Origin: Elysia marginata
Taxonomy: Eukaryota > Mollusca > Gastropoda > Plakobranchidae
DNA length: 25,453 nucleotides
NCBI GenBank assembly: GCA_019649035.1
Contig: BMAT01012998.1
Coordinates: forward strand, 62,481-87,933
Direction of reading: 5' to 3'
The position numbers and the translations under genes were made by a program. This document shows positions 1-11,329 of the stretch, one piece after another (the stretch's first letter is position 1; the number at the start of each line of letters is the position of its first letter). Below the pieces are notes generated by a model. That model saw nothing but the letters and a program-made list of their open reading frames with translations. It was not told where the DNA came from and did not search any database.

Positions 1-112
1 ACTACTACTACTACTACTACTAATACTTATACTACTACGACTGCTGCTGCTACTAGTTTTATTAATGTTACTTCTACTACTACTGCTATTGCTGCTACTG
101 CTCCTATTCTGT
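1..112 (+). repeat. Degenerate (ACT)n / (GCT)n trinucleotide repeat
   Basis: A perfect ACT run covers about the first 22 bases. Imperfect ACT, GCT and TTA triplets follow to about 112. It lies in an intron. Confidence 0.8.
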
Positions 113-432
113 TGTTGCTTATACCATTTTATACTTGAACTACAGCGCATAAAAAATTCTTCTTCGATTTATTTACAAGATTACCTTGTATTGTTTTCTT
201 TATCTTACTATTCTTACTGATTTTCCTGTTATGTATGACTGTTTTTTCGCCTGTTTTCATCGTTTCTTTAATCTTTTAATAAAACTGACGTCCTTTAATG
301 GTGGAAAATTCGTTACATGAAGCTGTGCCTTCGAGCCAGTTTGACCTGTATTACCTTTTTGTTACTGCCCGTACATTCACTGAACGAAACTTGTCATATT
401 GTATAGATCTATGTTATTTGTTGTACGTACAG
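1..432 (+). other. Intron 3' part upstream of first visible exon
   Basis: This is non-coding. The first 112 bases are a degenerate ACT/GCT trinucleotide repeat and the rest is AT-rich. It ends in an acceptor AG at 431-432. No exon is visible, so the preceding motor exon is outside the window. Confidence 0.8.
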
Positions 433-550
433 GCCAGATTGACTCCTTCCTGGTGATGCATCAGCTCCAGTGTAACGGTGTGCTTGAGGGCATCCGTATT
501 TGCCGCAAGGGCTTCCCCAACAGAATCATCTACTCTGAGTTCAAGCAGCG
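433..550 (+). CDS. Mhc: MHC exon 1: SH2/SH1 helices
   Basis: The acceptor AG is at 431-432 and the donor GTACGT starts at 551. The exon starts after the first base of a Gly codon and encodes local residues 1-39 plus two bases of Arg40. The segment [20 protein letters not shown] carries the two reactive cysteines ten residues apart (SH2 Cys14, SH1 Cys24). In muscle myosins this is the hinge helix coupling ATP hydrolysis to converter rotation. The open frame extends upstream past the acceptor, but the family sequence diverges there, so the AG boundary is preferred. Confidence 0.95.
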
Positions 551-3500
551 GTACGTAGAAGGCCAAAACGTAACCTATGTTACACTCTTTTAATTTCAAT
601 CGAAGCGGAATAAACAGCGTAAGGGTATAGACAATATAGGTCTGTAATTCAATCTAGGATGACTAGTCAAAGTAAACAAATAGGGACTGATTTGAAATAT
701 GAATTAATAATAGAGTTAATAGGCAGGCCCTATAATTGGGACCTAAAATTCTCTCATATTTGATAAATGGTGTGTCGTCAATTGATGTAGGCTTTTCTTA
801 GGTCCACTGGATTTAGCACGAAATGCCTTGTATTAATTTTCTGAGAAAACTTGTTAAGTACCTACCGAACTGCCTGACTTTGAATTTCATCAACATGTTT
901 TCACGTGGGCACGTCATCATATGAAAGCGAAAACGGATCAAAGCCGTTTAACATATTCGAACCTTAAAATACGCGAAATGTGAAAAGACCATAACTCTAA
1001 TAAGTCCTGCTTTGTGTTCTCCAGTTACTCCATCCTGGCCCCTAACGCTATCCCCGAGGGATTCGTGGACGGCAAGAAGTGCACTGGAAACATCCTCCAG
1101 GCCCTGCAACTCGACACCAACGAGTACAAGCTGGGTACCACCAAGGTGAGACCTTACTAGCTCTCTCACTCTCACTGCTTAAGGGAACATTAAGTCTTCT
1201 AAAGTAGAGAAAAGCCCGTTCAAGTCTTCTCACTAAGTATCGTTTTCTATAGCTTAGGTAGCCTATGAGGCTTGTATTAGCCATAGTTAAAGTGTCACGA
1301 CAGCTATCGAAAATTAACACTCGTGCTGATGCAAATTAGACGTGACATTAGAATGCTATTTTTGTTAATTTTATTGCTTTGCCATTGCACAGTGTCGATA
1401 TAATGTTGTATGAGTTAACATATGTTCCAAGGGATTTTTTTTTTATTAGCAATACAAATTGATTCGTTCTTCTGATGTCTGTACCTCTAACTTTAAAGCA
1501 GCCTTGACTATTGATTATTTGAGTTTCGTTCCCTAAAGGGATTTCATGCTGATCAAATAACTGTCTGTTTGCTCAGGTGTTTTTCAAGGCCGGAGTTCTG
1601 GGTACCCTTGAGGATATGCGTGACGAGCGTTTGTCTAAGATCATCGCCATGTTCCAGGCTCACATCAGAGGTTATCTGATGCGCAAGTCTTACAAGAAGC
1701 TGCAAGACCAGAGGTGAGCTCTCCGCTTTGTAGTGCGCCCCACCCACACCCACACACACAAAAACAGACAACTTTCCCTCCCAAGACAACTTTGCTTAGT
1801 CGATCTCATGTAAAATATGAGTTATGTATAAGTCCTTATATATAATTGTCCCCATGGCATATACGACAAAAATCAAGTTGACAGGAAATCAACTTAAGCA
1901 GTTTCCCCTTAGAATTAAGTTAACAGGAAATCGTCGTAAGCCGTTTCGACTTAGAATGTTATTATAAACGTTTGTTATATAATTGTCAGACCTCATGCCT
2001 TAATTGTAAGTTGTGTTCTCAAAACAATTCCCAATTGCTAAGAGTTAGCTTGAGGTTAGATATGTGCACTTTGAGCTATTTGATTTTACTGTCTCCAGCT
2101 GCTGTAAGGGATGATAAGCTTTAATACCCTTAAGTTTATCGCAATGATTGAAAGATAAAAATGCTAGTCTTTGGTACAGCTTGAACCCTCGAATCAAAAT
2201 AACTTTTCTTGTAAGTCAAAGGAACATTGCTTGTAGAAAGTACGCACTAAAAAAGAAGTGTCATGGTGAAGGTAGTTAGTTAGCCTCTCGAAGTGACGTG
2301 TTAACTTGAACGGAAAGATCCAAATCGCAAGTCAGTCTGAGTTTTCGACATTACATTTGATCGTGCTTTATTTTTTTTATTTTAATCTGGTCATCAGAAT
2401 TGGACTTAGCGTGATCCAGCGTAACATCCGTAAATGGCTCGGCCTCAAGAACTGGCTGTGGTGGCGTCTGTACGTCAAGGTGAAGCCCCTCCTCAACATT
2501 GCCCGCGCTGAGGACGAGATGAAGGTCAAGGAGGAGGAGCTCGCCAAGACCAAGGCCGAGCTGGAAAAGACAGAGAAACTCAGGAAGGAGCTCGAGGAAC
2601 AGAACGTCGGACTCCTGCAGGTAAGTCTTCTCAACAGTGATGTTTAGTCCTTGGCAAAGGCGCCCCAACAGTAATGTCTTTGGGTAAGTCTCTGCAACAG
2701 TATTAAAGATTGTTTAGTCTTAAGAAAGGCTCTTTACACACATTTCCTCGCCTTATCTAGGCGTTAAAGAAGTACCCGACTAGAGATAGATAGAGATCTT
2801 CCCGGTAGACATTGTTCTTTTACAGAGAATAATATACTTGATAACCAATCTTTTCCTCTCGTGTTCTCTCCGGAATAGGAACTGTGGGACAATGTCTGCT
2901 TTGTGTAGAAGAAATTACTTTCAAATGAATTTTCATTGCAGACATCCGCTTGAACCATAACGAATAATAAAAAATAACAAAAAAGTAAAACATTCTCATT
3001 GCTAGCCATAAGGAACGAGTATAAATACCAAGTGTTAATTTTTTTCATCCAGTTTAGAATTATTTAGTTATTATCTCAGCATACACATGTACTTTGGTGC
3101 ATGGAGACGAATTGTATCAAATGGGATTAATGAAGGACCTTGTATTCTTGTAAACATTGAACACATCAGCACTGCTTATACAACGTGGAACATCTTTTAT
3201 CTCCAGGCCAAGAACGACCTGTACATCCAACTTCAAGCCGAGCAGGACACTCTGATCGACGCCGAGGAGAAGATTGAGAAACTCATCTCCCAGAAGGTCG
3301 AGTACGAGTCCCAACTCAAGGAGATGGAAGAGCGCCTCCTCGACGAAGAGGACGCCGCTGCCGACCTTGAGGAAAAGAAAAAGAAGATGGACGCCGAGAA
3401 CAAGGCCCTTAAGGAAGACATCGAGGATCTCGAGAACACTTTGGCCAAGGTCTGTCTCTGCCTTTATTAACAAAATGCATACTTATATAGTCATGATACT

Positions 3501-6500
3501 TCCTAAAAGCCAACCAGAACACGCTGAAATGCCGAAACCCGTTTTTTGCCAAATATTTAATTTGACATATCAATTAAAACCCAAGAGTCCGAAATTCACC
3601 TCAAACAGCATTTGGGGGAAACGTTTGATTTTTTTAGCTTTGCTGCCAAATTAAGAAGGGTAGTGTGTATTGTTTTGAAAGAACTAGCTTATTCATTACG
3701 GATTGAATGTTTGCAATGAGCCATAAAGCTTAGCATCCTTGTTGATGGATATATCTTCGTGTCTTCTTCTTCTCCGTAGGCCGAGCAAGAGAAGCAGACA
3801 AAAGACAACCAGATCAAAACCCTGCAGGACGAGATGGCCGCTCAGGACGAACAGTTGAGCAAAGTGAACAAAGAGAAAAAGAACTTGGAGGAGCTGCAGA
3901 AGAAGACTCTGGAAGACCTGCAGGCCGAGGAAGACAAGGTCAACCACCTCAACAAACTCAAGACCAAGCTCGAGCAGACTTTGGACGAGGTGAGCCTTTT
4001 CTTTCGTTTGAAAGGGGATAGTGAGGCTGCGGTTCATGGCAATGCCAGAAAATGTCTGAGAATTGTAATCGTCTGGTTTAGCTTCCTGGCTCTCAGCATC
4101 TGGGGGAGAAGGTGTGTGCGGAAAAAGGCATTGGGATGAGTGGGGCAGTTGTGCTGCGGTTTACGGCAATGCCAAAAAACGCAGATATCAAAGAATGACG
4201 GTCGTCTGGTTGAATGAGTTCTGCTTTCGTTTTTAATCTTTCTACATCGGGGAAAATGCCTTTGGGATAATATTGTAAGGCATTATGAAGAAGGTTGAGA
4301 AATTAGTTTCAGTTATATTGTATTTAAAGTTAAAAAAGAATTAAGAATTTAAACCAACTTGCGCTCTCTTTTTAAAAAATGTGATCAAATTCTGCATCGC
4401 CAAGTGAGTCTATACAAAATAATTGTTCTCAAAGGGTGATTGCTAATCCAATAGAGCAGAGATTTTTTAATCGAAAACGAAATTCATCGATTGTTTTCAT
4501 TTCATACTTTTGCTCTAAAATTTGTTTAAAACTTATCTAATCTTGTAAGCTACAAACGCTTTATTCTATACCATATCCTGCCAGCTCGAGGATAACCTGG
4601 AGCGCGAGAAGAAGGTGCGCGGAGATGTTGAGAAAGCCAAGAGGAAGCTGGAGCAAGACCTCAAGTCCACACAGGAGACCGTTGAGGACTTGGAACGCGC
4701 CAAGAGGGAACTCGAGGAGAATGTCCGCAGGTCAGTCAGGCTTTCGTTGGTAAAGGATTAAGGCTATGAGAGTTCACAGAGGCCCGCAGGCTTTTAAAGG
4801 GTTATGATTGTGAGGGGTCACGCAAGTCTACACGTCAGCCAGGGTGTCGTTGATGAAAGAATTAAGTTTATGAGGGGTCGCGCACGCTCACAAGCCTGTA
4901 AGTGTTTTGTTGATAAGGGGTTGTGATTATGAGGGGTAGTACATATTCGCACGTCTGTCATATTTTCGTTGATGTAAGGTTAAAGTTATAGGCGGTCTCA
5001 CAAGTCCGCAGGCCAGTCAGATTATTGTTGATGAAAGGTTGAAGGTTATGAAGAATCACGCAAGGCGACAAATTTTATGATGATTTTCGACTTTAAACAC
5101 CAAGTGTTTTCCTAGCGAATTGCTCTCCTGGTAAAAGTCATCCTTCTTCACATAAAAAAAAGACTTAAAATCTCCTTTTATCTTTCACATTCAGGAAGGA
5201 CATGGAGATCAACGGCCTCAACTCCAAACTGGAAGATGAGCAGAGTCTGGTTGCCCAACTCCAGAGAAAGATCAAGGAGCTCCAGGTAAGAAGAGAGTCT
5301 GCTCTTAACTCCACATGTTCACTTCGTCGTTGTCATTACGCCCAGATTTGTCAATTTTCTGTCAGAGTATCTTACATGTTTATTCCCCTTTTCTTATGAA
5401 AATCTCACTTGCCAGCCAGTTTCTTGTTTAGCTATCTCAGTTGTTCGTTAATATTCTGTCTGGATATCTCACTTGTCAGTTTGTATACCACTTGCTGGTT
5501 AGCCTTATTTTGAGAATCTGGATCTTCTCACTTGTTCATCAACTTTCTTTCTGTCTGGATATCGCACATTGTTCGTCAGCTCTATTTTAGGAAATCTCAC
5601 TTGCCAGTCAGAATTAATTCGTACGTATTTAAAACCTGATAAAGATTCACATGTTTTTCTCACACTGTCGGTCTGTTTAACTGACTTTCTGTGCCCTAAG
5701 CTACCTGTCCCTAGATCTATATTCGCAACATATATTTTACTGCTTTTAAATTTATCAGCTTTTACCTTTAATGTCTACTTCTTCCTCCTTAAATGACTTA
5801 AATTCTTGCATCTGTTTCGTGGTTCTTTATTTAATTGTCCCTATGAGTGTTGTTAAAGGGTTTGTTTATTTGGTCGTCTTCGTCGGTTGATTTCTGGGTG
5901 GTTTCTGGTTTGTTTTCTTGGAATTTATTATTATTATTATGTACCTACTTTTGTGTAATGGATTGAGGTAACTATATGCGTGTTTGACTGTTCTTCAAGC
6001 GATTTAACTTTTTGAACTACGCGACATAAGATTTTTTTTCCAACTTTTAAGACGTTTCCAAAATAAAATGTTTTCATAGGCTACATCTCATAATTAAAGC
6101 ATGTTTTTGGAAAACATATCAGTTAGTTTAAAAAAAACCTTGACGGCAGCTCTTTTGAGCGAAACGCTAGGGGAATATCGAAATACAGAAAGGAGTTGTA
6201 AAAAAAAATCTGTAATAAAACCATATAGCTCATTTCGTCATTTCCTATCACTTCGGACTGTGTGGACAAAAGAGGACCAAACAGATCGCCGACAATAGCC
6301 TGATATCAGGTTGATCAGCACAAAATGCCTTTTGAAACTGCTAATCGGTTGTATGATTCCACAATAGAGCATTCTCAAGCTACTACTCTCGTCGCAGGAA
6401 ATTCAGCGTGTGCTCAAATTCTGACTTCCTCACACTTTTGCAGTTATCGGTTTTCTCTTTCAAAAATGAGAGCTGTTTGGTTGTTTCTTTCTTTTTTCTT

Positions 6501-7557
6501 TTAGAATCATAGTGTAAAAAATCTGCTTTATCTTGTCTACAAGCCTTTTTTTCGGCCCTCAGGACGTGCTATTGATATCGCCATAGTAGTTATGTCTCAC
6601 ATAGCTTCTGATTTAGTTGCTCTTTATCTGGATTCTCCATGTATAATCAAACATAGTTTTTAATCAGTCGTACTGACAATGAAACAACTTTTCACGATAT
6701 CTCACCCAAGAGTTAAAACACCTTTGAATTTGTTTTCAAACAGACCAAGCCCTATTGTTTTAGATATTCCTTCTTTATACCCCCCCCCCCCGAACCAAAA
6801 AATATTGAGATATTATTCTTTTTCAAAGATCTATCTCAACAGAATAAAAACAATGTGCTTAAAATTTTTTAAAGATAGGACAAGATTGCAGTTCTATCAT
6901 AGATCAAACAAGAGCGAATGAATTCTGAAGAAACACACTTCATACTTAATGTGAGCCTAAGTATACAACTTCTAGCATGAGCACACTCGCTATATATGGA
7001 ATGCTCACAACTTCCAAACTGCTGACTCGTAGTTTGTTTCCTGCATACAACACACACGCACGCTCGCGCGAGCAATGCCGGCTTTGAGATGAGTAGAAGT
7101 GTGCTGCTAGGTTAACACGGAAAAACGTAGGTGTCTTGCACAGGTAAATAAACCTCGGCTACCCGGTAGTTATTTTTGCAGAAGCGGAGTGAGGAGGCGT
7201 ATTATTTAACTAAAGCTAAAGAAATGTTTGTGCTTTGTAAGAAGCAATGAAAAAAGTGCTGTGGAAAGCAAGACGTGGACAAAGTAAAGTTGAATTGAGT
7301 TACTACAAACTTAGAAACGAAAGGTGGAAGCAAACAAAACCGGAAAAAAATTGTTTGGTTTGGCTAGTCATAGAAAGAGGGGAAAGACTTAAGGATGGAG
7401 TATACCGATGTATGATGGGTTCTGTAAAGGTTTTATTGTTTATAGGCTGATATCAAAATAAAGATAATTTTCCACCATTTTATCGAAGAGCGTTAATTTT
7501 CCCTTGCCCAACTTATTCAATAACATCCTTTTTTGCGACACATTCTGGATTTCTCCC

Positions 7558-7595
<38 letters not shown>

Positions 7596-10500
7596 TGTGA
7601 ACTTTAAAACCTATTGCCTCGGGCTTTGATCTTAAATTCGAAAACGTTTATCAAATTCCTTATATTTTCCAAAATAACCTTAGGGCTATTGAGAAATACA
7701 CTTTGTCAAATCTCAGAACATAATTTTAAAGGTCTTGAGAAGATGCGTTTCCAGCAGCCATTACATTTTCTTTTTTGACCGTAGAGTAAAATATTTTGCA
7801 TCTCGGGTATGTATCTGGCCACAATGAGTTATAAGCAAGAAATTTCGGTCGCTGATGTCATTCTCATACTTAAACATACTTGTTACCTTTTTAATGTTTG
7901 AAAGGTGCTGATGTCAAAATCAGCATCATCAAACCTGGGCATAATTGGCAAACTGTTGCTTCGAATCGTTATCTATTTACGCTGGATTATCGAAACATGT
8001 TTAAGATAGTGAATTGTTATCAAGCAGAAAGTCCTTTTGTTTTCATAGGTTTTCTATCTATGTGGTTCTGGCGTAGAAGGCACTGAAACTAACTTCGATT
8101 TCTTCTTGTTTTGCTAACTTAGCTGAACATGCTGTCTTTTCCTCTGCCCTTTCAATATTGAAAATAGCATTAGTTTCCTTTAAAAAAATTGCCGATTCCA
8201 CGTTACTCATCCTAGCTCTATTATGCAGCGTGTTCATTACTGAACGCGTTAAGCATTCAGTAACACATAGGGTTCCAGTTGGTTATAAACAAGATCTTCT
8301 CAAATTATGTAATGACATTTGGGTGAGGAGACGGGAAGGATTCCTTTTGGGCAGTTACTGTGACATCTAAAAACATTGCATAGAAGAATATGATAATGGT
8401 TTTCTGCGAGTCATTTTGTCTTGTTCTGCTTTAAGGAGCTCTGTGGATATCATTAAACTCATATGCCTGTTTCGAAAATTAAAATCCCAAAGCGTGTAAC
8501 GGTTACCTGCGCTGTGGAATTTGCTAAACTTAATTTAAAAATCAAGAGGAGAATTTTGAAAATGAAACACAATTTACCTGCTCTCTAAATAAACACGACA
8601 TGGAATATTTACCGAGAGTTGCATTTGCCTTGCATGGAATGTACAGGTGCATTGAAATTTTCAAATCGGTTGTATCGAAAATTTGAAATGCAGCCAAAAA
8701 CCTCGGCGTAGTTCTGCTGCAGTGTATTTGGCAAGCACGTATGATGTGTCTGATCGCACGTTATCCCAGTTCATGCTAAGCACATCTCGTCATTGGAACA
8801 GCCTAGCCTCAGATGACACGCCGACAAAAGTCTGGTTTCCCGTTAGGTCAACAGGCCAGCTTCTTCCTTCCTCCCCTCTTTTCTTTTCATCTGAAGGAAT
8901 TTACCTTCCACAATGCAGTTTTACTGCCTCGCGTGATGCCAAGATCGAAGCATTAGGGCACTTACCTGTCTCCCCCACACCTGCGTTCGGATTCCTGTTC
9001 ACCCCTGCCATTTCGTTTGTGCAGTGATGCCGTCTTTGTATCATTGTAATTTACTACAGCTCACTCTCCTGTATATGTATGAACACATCACACACCTGCC
9101 CCCGCCAGGTATGTCTGGGTTATATAACGTGAGCAGAGAGGGAGGGAGACGGCACTTCTCATCTTTGATTTTCTGTAATCGCCGGACTGCTGGCTAGGGG
9201 CTCTTAGATTAGATAGCAGATTATGTGCAGCTAGAGCATTTGCCCAAATACTCACAGTGAACCTCCTTGCTTTTGACGTATAATCCACATCGTTAAGCGC
9301 AAGAACTGCAAATCTTGGCACATTTTTTGTTGTCGCTTCTAATATCTGGAGCACAAAAAAAACCAGCCGGCGGCCACCAATTTCGTTTCGACAAAACAAT
9401 TTTTTGCCCGAGTTGTTTAACTCGCCGGGATTCTACTTTGTTTAAGAACTTTCTTGTAGTGCCCTCGCCATGTCTAACCCGGATATTACTATCCCAGTTG
9501 TGGAAGTTCAGGAACCAGACGATTTTCAAGAAGAACCTGAAATGGCGTCAAAGAAATCGGAGCCAACAAGTGCTAGACCTACAGATTCAAAAATACAAGC
9601 ACAAGCTCTTGATATGGACGACGAGCTTGAAGAAGATAGGCCTACCCCAACGAAAAAAGACCCACATAGTACTTCTTCAAGCAGCGGTTTTCATGCTAAA
9701 CCCCAATCTTCATCATCTTCCTCTAACTCGAAGCACTACGATTCTAAGCAACACAAGAGCTCTAAGAGCAGCAAGTACCATAGCTCGTCCTATGCCTACC
9801 ATCATCCACCCAGGGACTACAACAGCTCTCTGGATATCGGAGCCTCATTGTCAAGGGAGTTTCGCGGCACCAGTCCTTCTGTAATAGAGAACATAGCCAC
9901 CCACCCTCTGTTGCACAGTGGAGGGTTCGAACCCTTGCGCCATCCCACACTTAGCGCCCGAAGTAGGAAAGCTTTCCGTGATGCAAGTGATTTGGTGTAC
10001 ACAGCGCCTGGCTTGAAGAATCTCTTGGAAGTATGTTGAAAATCAATGTTTGGTTTTTGTTTAATGTGGTATCAATCTTTGTTACTAACCGATTGAAATA
10101 GCGCTATAAAAAGTGAAATAAGTTCCAAAACAAGAGAAAAAGCAATGAAGTGTTTGCTAAACAGATGTTTTCATTTGGTTAGTTTAACGCGTTCGTAGAT
10201 TTCAGAGAGTTTTCACAAGAATAAGGCTGAGCGTGCTCGTTTTCAGAGTCTTTTCCAATGCTCTACATTAGGTAAGACTGGACCATGAACTTAATTGTGA
10301 TATACCGGTTCCTAAATGTCGATAAAGGTTCGAGTAGATGTGATGCCTTTGCCATTGAAGTTATTTTTGTCTTTGGTTGGATTTTCTGTGTACGTGTCAG
10401 TTAACTTTCATTTTACTAGATCCTATATTTTGACTTTTCCAGTTTACGTGAAAGAAACCATTGATATTTAGAGGATTTCACTTGTATGTTCTATGTTTAA

Positions 10501-10731
10501 AACATTCTGCTTGCTTCTTTTCAAATTAAATTGAACAGTACACAACACCAATGCTAGTGTATAAGTACAGCAATGGTGCACATTTTAAGAAGGTTAATAT
10601 TATTTTGATTAAATGCTTTCAGTCTTTCATACAGCGCAAAATGAGAAACCAATTTATGTGTCAAAAAAACATTTCTATAGGTATAAAAGGATAATTGTAG
10701 AAATGCCTCTGTGTTGAATCCTCTGTGTATG

Positions 10732-10778
<47 letters not shown>

Positions 10779-11298
10779 CTCTCTCTCGCTCTACCTATCG
10801 ATCGATCGATGTATCTATCTATCTATCTAGCTATTTATCTGTCTGTCACTACCTGCTTATCTGCCTCCCGTTCTATTTCTTTGCCAATTTTCTCCTGTTC
10901 CTAACTTACGTCTTTTTTCTCCCTCACTTTTATCCATTGCCAAGACTGTGCTTTAGTTAAACAAATTATCTTCTTTTCGGTCAGCACGATCGTTTGAGCA
11001 CTAGAATTTACTCCCAAGAGTTTGAACAAGCAGGGTCTAGTTTAAAATGGAACGGAAAGAACCAGGATAAGTGATAAATATTTGCACTTTACTCTGCACA
11101 AAAAAAAAGTGCTGGGAGCTCTGCAGTTTCTCTTTTTGTCCTAGGCCCGTCTTCATAGAGAAACAAAAAAAACCCCTTTGCCAAGGGAGCTTATCAAACT
11201 GATCAGGTTTAGGCATGCTAATATCATCATTCTTCTTTCTCATACTTGACAAGTACACACACTTTATCTCTCTCTNNNNNNNNNNNNNNNNNNNNNNN

Positions 11299-11329
<31 letters not shown>

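Larger units (their letters stand above)
5286..9120 (+). other. 5' half of the 7.6 kb MHC intron, upstream of the nested promoter
   Basis: It holds a degenerate donor-proximal repeat (5390-5612), a C homopolymer of 12 (6780-6791) and a CT microsatellite (7558-7592). The 400 bases before the TATA box are GC-richer than the rest. An ATG frame at 8683-9027 (114 codons) has no recognisable family. Otherwise I see no gene, tRNA or large transposon. Confidence 0.7.

Noticed and set aside
1025-1576. Possible alternative converter exons as in Drosophila Mhc
   Set aside because: Introns 1 and 2 contain no second segment encoding converter-like residues between plausible splice sites.
8683-9027. 114-codon open frame upstream of the catchin TATA box
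   Set aside because: No recognisable domain, no splice or promoter context of its own, and it lies in a GC-richer promoter-like block where stop codons are rarer.
9088-9529. Antisense open frames over the catchin leader
   Set aside because: They overlap the sense promoter and leader, lack family resemblance and have no splice support.
9922-9935. AGGGTTCGAACCCT, resembling a tRNA T-arm
   Set aside because: It is inside the catchin exon, encodes G-G-F-E-P in frame, and no acceptor, D or anticodon arms are present upstream.
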